64,000 nt of DNA from Galaxea fascicularis (taxonomy: Eukaryota > Cnidaria > Anthozoa > Scleractinia > Euphylliidae): the NCBI GenBank assembly GCA_948470475.1, contig OX419344.1:11532421-11596420 (forward strand), read 5' to 3'. Position numbers and translations under genes: made by a program. Positions 54,501 through 64,000 of this stretch are shown in pieces. The notes below the pieces were generated by a model. That model was not told the DNA's origin, did not search any database, and saw nothing but the letters and a program-made list of their open reading frames with translations. Position 1 is the stretch's first letter, and each line of letters starts with the position of its first letter.

Positions 54501-57500
54501 CTCCAAAGCACATCAAGGCTCAGATGGAGAATAATGGCCGTTTTCTGCAACAGCAACAGCAGCAGCAACAACTTGCTTTGCAACAACAAGCTTTTGCACC
54601 TTTGGCACAGCAAATGCTTACAAATCCTTCCTTTGTAAGTGTTTTTATGATCACTTCAAAGGTCAAAGGTCATGTCCGTTTCCTAAAAAACAAATTACTG
54701 TATGATGAATTTGTGATCCATCCTCTCTATTAAAATGACAACAACATTGCATGTACTTAAGATACTAAAACTCTTCTTGAGATGATCAACTCCCCTGTAA
54801 TACATGAAGGCCAACATCTCTCCTTTCCCAAGGCAGTTTAGACCTCACTTTTCAAATTTTTGTGGACACTTTGAGATACATGTTTTCTGTATCCTATAAT
54901 TGCAGATTTCTACATGGCCGTTGAGTGTTCCTGCATCAAATGGAACATACCTCCAACAGCCAGTTGCAATTTTCCCAGATGCTTCAGCTCTTGCCCAAAC
55001 TACAACACAGACACCATCAAGAAGACTAGATAAGTCTGATAAACTAGAGGTCAGAAGGGTTTTGAATTATGTCTTAGTATGATAAAGTTATTACATGTAT
55101 TTTATGAGATTGTCAGACATGTTTGTACAAACACCCGAGGAACATTAGTTTAGACAAATATTACCATAAGCCTGTAATTTAACTGCCAGACAAACGACCA
55201 CTTAACTCCTGCAAGAGTTCAATATTTCAGAACCTTCAGAACAATTGTGTCTCTGTTCAAGGTGTATTTTCTATTAAAAATATTGTTTGATTTCTATTTA
55301 TAATAACCAAAAGTTACGTGGGGATATTTGTACATGTAATTACATCCACAAATGTCTAAAGTGGAATACCTTGCACAGGAGAAGAACAGATAATCAGACA
55401 TGGTCATATAATTATGTTTATAATCCATCAAGTATTTTAACCTTCATGCGATTGGGCTAAAGGCATTGTGACTGAATAATTATGCTCCAGCTAAACCAGC
55501 GGTATTCCCGAAATGCGTGTTGCAAAAAATATTTGAAGGATTATAACGACAACAGTGTCCATCTGACTTGACTTGGAAAATACAGTCATATATTTTTCCT
55601 CTGACATTATCAGTTCCTTGAAGCTCACAGTTCATTTCTCGGAACAGATAATGCCCACAGACAAATATTAAAGCATATTTTCACGCCAGATGGAGAATAT
55701 TGTTTTTATATACAGAATTAGAAGTTACAACAACCTTGAACAATATCAGGATTATGCTTGTGGGAAAGGACTGCTTGTTAAGACCATCCATTGTACTGTG
55801 ATTGCAGTGACATGTAACTTGATTTTTTTTTTCCTTAATTCAGGTTTGCAGAGAATTCCAACGAGGTCTGTGCTCAAGAGAAGAGTGCAGATATGCACAT
55901 CCCCCAAGGCATGTGTCTGTTGACAGTTCAGATGGCATGATCACCGTGTGTATGGACTTTATGAAGGCGAGATGTCAAAGGGAATCGTGCCGTTACTTTC
56001 ACCCACCAGCTCATCTTCAAGGAAGAGTTAGAGCTGCCCAGCAACAAACAATGCCGGTTAGTTTTTGTATTCACATTGTGCTTGGTTGTATGTTTAGCAA
56101 TAATAATTGTTTGCAGTTAAACAGAAGTTCTTAACTACTGGTTAACCTCCTGTACATGTAAGTGTAAACTACAGGCTTAAGTGAATTTACTTTTGAGAAG
56201 ATAAAAACTAACATCATTACAGTTCAGTGGTAATTGTTCAGAAGCTTTCATTTGAATGATTACACCTTAGAATTTTATCCACAGTCTTGTTTGAATGGGG
56301 GAAGGTAAAAAGATGAAAATTTCATGGAATGTCTGAAGCATGGTAAACTCGTTTTTAAACTGCTTGACTACTTAAAATAACTTTGTGTGTGGTTGAGCTT
56401 TGAACTGTCAGTCATTCCATAAGGTATTAATTTGCAAACACCAACAGAGTGCCAGTTGACTGTCCTCCATGGTCGTGTTTAATTGATTTATTGAAGAATC
56501 AATCAAGTTTTCAATAAGTGTCATCAACAAAGGTGTGTTGTCATCATCATCACAGACCACACAGGTGAAAAGGCCACAAGATGCTTCAAAGAATGTGTGG
56601 ATTGAGGAAAATCTTCCTCACCTTTGTCACAGGATGTGATTGGAAATTCTGTGAGACAGAGGGCCCGCAAAAAACCAATACTTTTTAAAAGAGAATTTGA
56701 AAACTTTTCAGGGGTAGAGGTATAGGCCAGAAAAACCCAAAATCTTCTATGGGTGCAGCATGAGGCTATCTTTTGGAAACAACATGGATGATCCTTCTCT
56801 AATTAATGTGCAAAGCTAGTTAAGCTTTAAAATATTTAATGCTGTTTGCTTACATGTAAGTCATTTTGAAGAACCCATTGTTGCTCAGCATGCAGAAAGC
56901 TTTTGTTTATGTAGTAAACCAAGATGTAATTGAGTAAATGAAAATAAATCATAATCAAAGAATTAGGGGTTACATCATAAAAAAATGTTACTGTCAGCAG
57001 TAATTAACTCACTGCACTGTAAATTTAATAAATGCACGCAACCAGAGCATCACTTAACATAATGTAATTAATGCAAATGCCAAAAATGTTTTTTCAATTT
57101 TAAACTGAAAATAATCGCTATGCCTAATGGCCAGGGCTATGATTATTTGAACAAACAGGAGGGAAGGTGTACAATGCAATTGCTGCTTGCATGCTTATTT
57201 AGGAGAAAGAATTACCAACAATTTAATTTCTTTGCCAACTCTCAGTCAATATGCATGCTGGAAGAGGCTTTCTCTGAAACTATCATGCATGTTTGGCTAC
57301 TGATGCAAGATGTTTTAGGGCTCTAATGTGTCTCGTAAGCTGAAGGGCTGGCAGCCATAATTAGATTGTTGGTAAACTTAACTGTAGCTTCCTTGCTTAT
57401 AATCTGATGCATGCAACTCATTTTATAGCTGGCAATTGGCATAAATCATGACTTGCATTTTGCTTGTCTTTTTTCATGTGCTGCCTGCTGCTTTCATCAT

Positions 57501-60500
57501 GCTGCTGCTGGCATTGTGGCTCAAACCTTTTGTGCTTGCACATCGCCTGCTGACTTAGTTGGAGGGGAGCCGCAAGAGGCCCCATGATTCTTTTCCAGAA
57601 CTGGTACTTAATTGCCATTTGCTTTTGTAGTAACAAGCACGCCATTTGTAGTTGTAGAAGCACATTTCTAATACAGTAACAGGGTTCCAAGCTTAAATGA
57701 TGGTGATGGTGATGGTTGTTGTTGCTTGCATTGTCTTTGTTGTCATCATCATCATCCTCGCTATTAATTTCATTTGCAAGACTTGAAATTGCAGTCTTGC
57801 ATTAGACAGCTTTTGGTCAGAATAAAGATTGAATGACTGGTCATGATAATTTATTTGAATTAGTGGAAATCTTCAGTTATCCAGGTCATTTGAATCACTA
57901 ACTGGTGGTAAGCCAGAGTTTGTATGGGTACCAGTACTGGCAATTCTGGAAAGTACTGGAATTTTAGTCTAGCATTTTGCAAGACTGGAAAATCATTTAA
58001 AATGGTAGTAGGTCCTGGAAAACTAGCAATTTATAAATGGACATTTGCTTATGGAAAAGGCTACAAAGATTCTTCCAACTGGAATTGAGGTCTACAAATA
58101 TTATCTCACTACCACCTTGTTTGATCAGGACTGGTCATAATGTGTAGCATCAATGTTTGCATTTCAGCTGCTTTTCAAATGTCCTTCATGTAATCTGTTT
58201 AACGTATTCAGCAGGCCAATGGTCAGATTAGTACTGATTGATGTTCCAGTGATTCTAGAATGGGTCAAAGTACATGTAATAACAAGTAGAATATGGGAAC
58301 TCAGTACAGTGTATAAGAATCCGTTGTTTCCTATTGCAAACAGGGGAAACCAAAGAAAAGAAAGCAAAATAAATCTATAATCCCACCCCTTAGGAACAAA
58401 CATCTGTCTTTTTTGTTGGCTGGCATATTGCAGTGTTTAATACAAAGTACAGTGATATTGTAAAAAGATTTGTAGCTTGGAACCCTGGTTCATTAACAGT
58501 TTAATGTGGTACTGTGCTGTAACTTGAGTTAGTGTTAGGAACCCTGTGAGTTGTAATGCAGAACTCCATCTGCTTGAAGGGAAGCAAGGACCATGAGCTG
58601 ATTATTATTTAGTTAAGTGTCATTTTAACAAAGTTAGCTGCCACGAGCTTATTGCGTGCCTGGCCAGTGGTCAATCTCACTAGTGCAGGCTCACATAGAA
58701 CATTGTGGCTTGATCCTCGTTTTTTCAGTGCAGTTTTGGAGCGGTTTGGTGCAGTTGTTTTGCCAGCCATGAGGTGGTATTCTATCTGGGGGCTGACTGG
58801 ACACAGTGGAAGCCCCTGGATACCCTAGACACCCACCTTCCATTTAAGCGAGGCAGCGGTTAAGTGTTACATTGACAGGACTGTGAACATGTGATTTTGT
58901 TTTATTATCAGTTCATTAAGCTCTGATACATTTGTAAACATAGTTGTTGTCTTTGCTATTCTTAATGCAACTGCTATTGAAAAAGTTAGCAGAATTTGCT
59001 CGAAGTTCAGGATATTTTGTGTTTTGGTGATTGGTTCCTTTATTGTCCTAACCCTTACTTGAGATTAAGAAGCGATGTTTTGAGAAGGAGGAATATACTT
59101 GTTACTATTGGGCTTTAGAAAAGATACAAAAAACATGTTCCTCGTGCATTGTCAAGACATTAATATAAACACTTCGAAATATTTGAGAACACTTAAAACA
59201 TACGAGAAATACTAGCCAACAGCTTGTGTACTGAAAAATTGCTGTGTGGTTATAACTCAGCAATATGCTCACCACATTTCTTTAGCACATTGAGACCTCA
59301 GTAGCTTTTACATGTGTGGCTTTGTTAGGAAGAACCATGGAAATACTAAGTTTGCTTGCTTGCTGATGTGAACATCTGAAATACACTTAAGAAGTTACTA
59401 TAAACTGCTGTGGGTGTGCCATGAACTGTTTTTTCTATCAGACAAGGTTACGTCAGAGCACGTCTAAAAATGTTGCAGTCTATCACATTGGTTGTCATAC
59501 CTGTATGTCAATTAAGAGTTCTTAAGTCTTTGGAGAGGGGTTTGTTCTTACATCTACGTGGATATTTTTAAATGTTCAAACACTGACATGGCTTTACTCC
59601 ATTACAGAACTTTGGCGAACCCTTTAAGAAACAAACTGCACTGGAGGTGCCTCTGGTGATGCCAGCGGCAGGAGCAGCGACAGCTCTTCAGTCCCTTCAC
59701 CAGCCACTTGGACTGCAGTTCACCTCTCTTATACCCACAAGTAAGTGTCATGTACATGGAAAATATCATCTTGACCTTTAATTTTGTACTAGACATCTGT
59801 TATTATGGAGCTTCTCCATCCATTTGACTCAATTCATTTTTTTTTTCACGATGAGCTAAAAGAAGTGTGATGTTGAGCAATTTCCAATCAAAACAAGGTC
59901 TTCAAGTATTCAAAATTTTAAAGCTAGAAATTGTCTCTAATATTTTGGTGGCAATCAAGTGTGTCTGTGGGGCAAGAGAATGAATTTTATTCACCATTTA
60001 CAGCAAGAAAAATGAACTAAAAAAATAATTTTAAGATGATTTATTGCATTTTTCCTAGTGCCTTTATTAACACCTGGTTTGCCATTGGTTCAAGCACAAG
60101 TACCTCAGGTAATCACTCAAATTCCAAATGAAACTTGCTCTGCATTAAGGAGGCTATTTACAGAGTAGTGTGAGTTAAAACATGTCAAGACAAAGTTACT
60201 ACGGGGTTCCAGACAAGTTTGTAAGGCATTGTCAGCAAGGAATTCCATCAGGTCAAATTCCCAATGCTCTCACCAAACTATTATAAATTTTCTATAAGTT
60301 GGTCAGGTCAAGAAGCTGCATGCAAACAACTGTCGGTTATCAGACAGGCTATGTCCGAATAAAATTGGTTAATATCAGAAGAAATCTTAACTTTGGTCGG
60401 ACATAATATGTTCAAACCTTTTTTTTTAACCAAATAAGTAAATAATGATTAATCTGATCACATTTGGAACTGTTGGACTGTCTGACTAAACTAGAGACTT

Positions 60501-62482
60501 GGTCAGATGTATGCCCTTTCAAGAAAGAAATTATATTATTTGCATTTGTTTTGAATAACTATTAATCATTACTCAAATCTAGCCATGTGTCCAGTTGACT
60601 TTACCTGGGGAGGTCATGTTGAACCACGCCATTTACTGTAAAAAGTCTCCTTAACATATGTGTTTGTGGAGTGTGTACATGTACAGATGTTTTTAATATA
60701 CTCAGTAATTAAATTTTTTGATGGGTGTGATGGTACAAGTTGATGTACAGAGCTCTGCACAAAGCACCTTTATGTCATTGCATGGTCCATCAAAATATAA
60801 AGCTTTAGAGTGTCTGTATGTACAGCACTGTAGGTGTTTACAGTACAAGTTCATGTCCAGCACACTGCAAAGCACCCTGTAATATGTCATGGTTCCTGAA
60901 AAGATAAAGCTTTAAGAGTGTGTAGGGTTTTTTTTTAGGTTTTGTTGTGATTCAGGACTGTTATACATAGCACCTGTCATCACAACTGTGGTTTTGCTTG
61001 CAATTTTAATTTTCCAGCCTTATGTAGTATAATAATTAGCGTACAGCTTGAGTATGGCTGTCATTAAGGGCCGCAGATTTTCCATGGATACTTTGAATTA
61101 GATCCCCTGATACTGTGATGAAATCAAAAAGGCTGTGAGCCACTGAACTCAGAAAATGAATCATAAACCAGTTGTGGGTATATGGCTTTGATTCCTTCAT
61201 AACTGAAAGCTCCAAAATTGAAGTGTGACACTTTGTCATATTTTACTCATGATTAAGTCTTTGTACAATGTAGGGTCAAATTCAAGTATAACAGGAATTT
61301 TCTGTTCTGCTAATCCCAGAGAAAATTATCAGTGAAAAGAAATTTCCTCTCGTTCTGAATATCTTTCATTAATTGTTTGCAGTATCTTAATGAAATGTTT
61401 TTCATTTGGGCGTTTTCATGGTCATAATTTTTGTTGTACAGTTAGCCTGAGGGCAAGCTATTGAGCAGAATATTTTCTCCTGATATGTGGAAATTATGCC
61501 AAGAATTATCACTAGTCAGTGGATTCACAAAATGTTTAACAGGAATTGAATGACTGAGTGAAGGAATGAAATCAGCCCTATGCCTACAACTCAGAAATAG
61601 CATAAAAACAGGATATTGAGTGAACCACAGTCGCTGGAGTGCACAACTTCAATTTACATTTTTTCATCCTTATTTTAAAACTTAATGACAGCCTTTACAA
61701 GTCACTTAGCAATAGCACTTTGCAACAGCACATAACTGCCAGAAAGTTTGGTTAAGGCCATAAATAATAAAGAATATAATGCTACACCAATGCGTATTAC
61801 ATCAATACTGCACTGCAAATTTGATTTAAAATTGTTGCTGTTTTGTAACACCTTAGCCCTGGTGACCATGATTGCAGGAGATCCAGTTGTGGTTGCATTT
61901 GATTGTAACCTGAACTATCTCCTTTCCTGGTGCTTCAGCTTTCTTTAACCCTTTTCATCCCAATAGTGATCACCATTTAACTTCTCCTTACTATATCATT
62001 GCATGTAGTTTGACAGTCTATGATACAGGACATTCATGAGAATACAGGAGATGATCTCCAGGGGTCATTTGAGTCAACATTTCTACAAAGTTTCCCTGCA
62101 TGTAACATAGGGGAATACAAATAATGACATTTTGGATTAAAAGGTGTAGTTACCAGTTTGTTTAGAAACCGCTCACCCCCTTCTGTTGCCAGGTGGGGTA
62201 CACAGTAAAGCTTGCAAGTGATTCTAACGTTGGTATTTCCTTTCCTATTCCATGTTTCACAAGTGGCAACCCCAGGTTCAACCACAGGTAGTTAGCTATG
62301 TGCCTGTGGAGTCAGCCGCAACACCACCACCACCTCTCGCTCCTCCACCACCTCCTCCTCAAACATCCTACCAAATTATTGACCCTCAGGTCCAATCAAT
62401 GGACGTCCAGTACTGGAACAACTACACAATAGGCTCAGCACCCACCACACCCACTTTTGTCATGGCGCCCCATGCTATGTGA
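48372..62482 (+). CDS. mbl: Muscleblind (MBNL-type) CCCH zinc-finger RNA-binding protein, seven coding exons
   Basis: The coding exons 48372-48542, 54464-54634, 54906-55049, 55844-56056, 59608-59740, 60059-60108 and 62276 (or 62264)-62482 join with matching phases to about 362 (366) residues. Four CCCH fingers occur as two pairs: residues ~18-41 and ~51-72, then ~163-183 and ~196-216. The linker holds polyglutamine (exon 2), and the tail is Pro/Gln/Ala-rich. Muscleblind proteins bind YGCY RNA in the nucleus and cytoplasm and control alternative splicing, localisation and stability. The introns after DSLK and before VCREFQRG fall where I recall them in other animals. All finger ligands are present, so the gene looks functional. 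Confidence 0.96.
48543..54463 (+). other. Muscleblind intron 1 (5.9 kb)
   Basis: It contains a poly(T) run (~49348-49366), a G run (52786-52799), an ATT microsatellite (~53846-53870) and the MITE at 53911-54101. No additional coding exon with zinc-finger or splice support was found. Confidence 0.7.
53911..54101. repeat. Palindromic MITE in muscleblind intron 1
   Basis: AGGCCATTTCCAAATTACCT followed by CAGGCCT, CTTAGTGCGCATCCTTTCAT and GCAAATCAATTTT forms one arm. The other arm is its near-perfect inverse, ending AGGTAATTTGGAAATGGCCT. Each arm is about 87 bp with a short AT-rich loop. Confidence 0.88.
54464..54634 (+). CDS. mbl: Muscleblind exon 2: finger 2 and polyglutamine linker
   Basis: The acceptor ttttgtttttag precedes [20 protein letters not shown]. 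With CFDSLK of exon 1 this makes finger 2, C-X7-C-X4-C-X3-[21 protein letters not shown] is a glutamine-rich linker, coded by mixed CAA/CAG. It ends ...NPSF in phase 0 at donor gtaagt. Confidence 0.95.
54906..55049 (+). CDS. mbl: Muscleblind exon 3: inter-finger linker
   Basis: The 48 codons, [20 protein letters not shown] through [10 protein letters not shown], lie between acceptor ataattgcag and donor gtcaga, phase 0 at both ends. The closing RLDKSDKLE corresponds to MRTDRLE before finger 3 in MBNL1. The rest is poorly conserved. Being a multiple of three, it could be skipped without frame loss. Confidence 0.9.
55844..56056 (+). CDS. mbl: Muscleblind exon 4: zinc fingers 3 and 4
   Basis: The 71 codons start [20 protein letters not shown] (finger 3, C-X7-C-X4-C-X3-H) and include [20 protein letters not shown] (finger 4, C-X7-C-X4-C-X3-H), then [12 protein letters not shown]. 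Finger 3 is two residues shorter than the X6 spacing of vertebrate MBNL. Acceptor ttccttaattcag; donor gttagt; phase 0. Confidence 0.96.
56057..59607 (+). other. Muscleblind intron 4 (3.55 kb)
   Basis: It holds GATGGTGATGGT and CATCAT runs at about 57700-57755 and the MITE relative at 59105-59290. A plus-strand frame near 57120 (57120-57326) and a minus frame 57690-57418 have no splice or similarity support. Alternative exons are possible but were not detected. Confidence 0.6.
59105..59290. repeat. Relative of the 3480-3810 palindromic MITE
   Basis: AAAAACATGTTCCTCGTGCA then TTGTCAAGACATTAATATAA, with TGAGAACACTTAAAAC and TTATAACTCAGCAATATGC, follows the same order as the copy in the MINDY-like gene, at lower identity. 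Confidence 0.6.
59608..59740 (+). CDS. mbl: Muscleblind exon 5: C-terminal tail
   Basis: [20 protein letters not shown] and [20 protein letters not shown] then LIPT, plus one base, lie between acceptor ttactccattacag and donor gtaagt. FKKQTALE may correspond to the LPKRPALE segment of MBNL1. Confidence 0.88.
60059..60108 (+). CDS. mbl: Muscleblind exon 6 (50 nt)
   Basis: Acceptor atttttcctag and donor gtaatc. The two leading bases complete a Met codon begun in exon 5 (A|TG). The exon then reads [16 protein letters not shown] and ends in phase 0. It links exons 5 and 7 in frame. Skipping it would shift the frame. Confidence 0.82.
60109..62263 (+). other. Muscleblind intron 6 (2.2 kb)
   Basis: An internal near-repeat links 60690-60800 and 60830-60920 (GTACAAGTT.ATGT, AGC.CTGCA.AAAGCACC, GTCATGG and AAAGCTTTA.GAGTGT), a diverged ~120-bp tandem duplication. 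No extra exon was recognised. Confidence 0.6.
62264..62482 (+). CDS. mbl: Muscleblind exon 7: proline-rich C terminus and stop
   Basis: [20 protein letters not shown] then [20 protein letters not shown] and [20 protein letters not shown] end at TGA. Two in-frame acceptors exist 12 nt apart: CACAAG before TGGCAACCCCAG, and that CCCCAG itself. They add or omit WQPQ. The tail is not recognisable beyond its composition, as usual for this family. Confidence 0.88.
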   Translation, partial: WQPQVQPQVVSYVPVESAATPPPPLAPPPPPPQTSYQIIDPQVQSMDVQYWNNYTIGSAPTTPTFVMAPHAM

Positions 62483-64000
62483 TCAGAGGGGCAGCACTTT
62501 TTTATGCATGTGTATGGGTGGTGTGCATTAATGCATAGTGCAGAAAAGCACCGGGGTACGTTATGTGAACTGATTGAACAGGGAGTCCCCGATTGAGAGA
62601 CTGAATGGCTGGTGTTGTCAGCTTCTGTGTTATGAAAAGCAAGGCCTGACACTGTATACTGTGGTTGGGGGTTGCCAATGTGTAATATAGATGTTAAAGA
62701 ACCAGTCATATAATGGCCTATCCAACTGTGATGAGAAGACAGTATCGGTCTTGCGAAGTTGTGCAATGGAAGCATTCAAGTACTATTCTAAAGAGAGAGA
62801 GAGAGTTAAATATCAAGGACATTGTGGATGGAAACTCTGTTTCCTAGTCTGTATATTAATAAATTAATTTATCAAATGAAAGCTCTTTATGTTCCGGTCA
62901 GCTAAGACTGTGCTTAGTTCAAGTCCATGAGCAAGTGAAGAGAACATTATTATTATTTGAAGTAAGGTTTAGTTGAATGTTCTTGCCAGATTTTTAAAGT
63001 GAGTATTAGAAGGAATATCACAGCAAGTGAATTGATCTCAGGAATGTGTTTGTGTTGGAAGATATACGAAAGTAAAGGTGAACACCCTGCCAGAGATGAT
63101 GAAAAGGAAGTTGTCACATTTCACTACATGTCTTCCTCTTGTGATTCACTTCTTGTCTGATTGGTTGCAGTATAGTTGAAATATCTAACTAAAATAAATA
63201 TCCAGGTGTCTGATTATCTAAATTGTAATTAAATATAGTAAAGAAATGATAGTTGGTTTCATTTGAAACTTACTTTTTAAATTTAGCAAGAACGAAGAAT
63301 AAACTAATCTAACTTAAGACAAAACTGAATCCCGTTTTAAGATGAGGATTTGTTATGAAAGAAGAAAGTTGTGAAAGTTACGTCGCTGTAGTTACATATT
63401 TTGATTAAATGTCATACATTGTTTAGAAGGAATTATTTGGATCTGTAATAATAATTTTATTTGAGATTGTTATTTACACGACTATTTAAACAAGAGACTG
63501 TTTTGTACGTACTTTCACAAGAGCTGTGTTTTGTAAAATACGAATATATTAGCCTGCATGTGTTCATGTTAATTTGAATACTGCAGGTACAGAACCTTTA
63601 GAGAGAAATAGTTACTTATTTGTACTTTTGAACAATCTTAATTTACTACAGCCACTCAGTATGGGCCACGTTTTGTTGCCCCAGGAAACAAGAAGTATTA
63701 ATTTAGGATTTTAATGAAACATGGTAACTCTATGATGCGGAACTTGTGGAAGAGCTATTCTGTAAGAAAGAATAAGGGGTTTCTTGACCTTGAATTTTGT
63801 CCTTGGAATGTGCCACACAATATTCAATGGAAAGAGTCTAACTACTTGACTGTATGACTTAAAGTTATTTTTTTTTCTGAAATTAATGTGGGTGTAGGTT
63901 GGCACAATGAATTAAAAAACATTGGTATTAATTTTTTGTTCAATTGAGATAAGTTCTTGCTAATGGCTGAGCCATTGTGGCAGAGATGTGATTAAGATTT
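62483..64000 (+). other. Muscleblind 3' UTR and downstream DNA
   Basis: AATAAA at 62858-62863 follows an ATTAATAAATT stretch, and another occurs in GAAGAATAAAC near 63297. A GA run lies at 62793-62804. The exact cleavage site cannot be told. No further gene begins before the window ends. Confidence 0.6.

Overview
This is a eukaryotic nuclear window, most likely from an anthozoan cnidarian and probably a stony coral. That assignment is an inference. It rests on AT-rich DNA with short exons in long introns, a muscleblind gene with GT-AG introns, and a dense population of Harbinger, gypsy, Polinton, hAT-like and fold-back elements of the kind common in coral and sea-anemone genomes. No bacterial-type operons were seen.

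Layout. (1) About 0.6-16.3 kb, minus strand: a spliced gene whose exons were found by reading splice sites, reading phase and protein similarity together. It looks like a MINDY-4/4B (FAM188B) family protein, a deubiquitinase-fold family. Nine internal exons join in phase. The 3' end runs off the left edge and the first exon is only a candidate. The exon that should carry the catalytic cysteine reads GPDG instead of GPCG, so the product is probably inactive. Immediately on the intron side of that exon is a 64-67-bp tandem array in which each copy repeats the splice acceptor and the first codons of the exon. The introns hold many mobile elements, including a ~1.3-kb fold-back element split by a LINE tail, a hAT-like MITE, microsatellites and an 81-bp minisatellite. 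A small complete plus-strand ORF (14795-15157) lies in the first intron or upstream region.

(2) 17.2-24.3 kb: a transposon graveyard. A PIF/Harbinger element (17187-20500) holds a decayed Myb-like ORF, a decayed HARBI1-type transposase and a 396-bp MITE inserted with a TTA duplication. Next come remnants of a Ty3/gypsy pol region, interrupted by a 169-bp MITE and an 843-bp TTAA-flanked element, then further MITEs.

(3) 24.28-28.24 kb: a strongly shortened Polinton/Maverick-like element. It has inverted terminal repeats beginning AG, an exact 6-bp target duplication (TACATG), DNA polymerase B fragments and other degraded ORFs.

(4) 28.2-40.5 kb: no recognisable host gene. It contains a tRNA-headed SINE, several MITEs, a 1.27-kb inverted-repeat block enclosing a 20-bp tandem array, and other repeats.

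(5) 40.5-48.3 kb: relatively repeat-poor, with no recognised gene; it is plausibly the 5' regulatory neighbourhood of the next gene.

(6) 48.37-62.48 kb, plus strand: a complete muscleblind (MBNL-type) RNA-binding protein gene in seven coding exons encoding about 362-366 residues with four CCCH zinc fingers. Its 3' UTR follows to about 62.9-63.3 kb. The two host genes point away from the central region (minus strand at left, plus strand at right), with roughly 32 kb of repeat-rich DNA between them.
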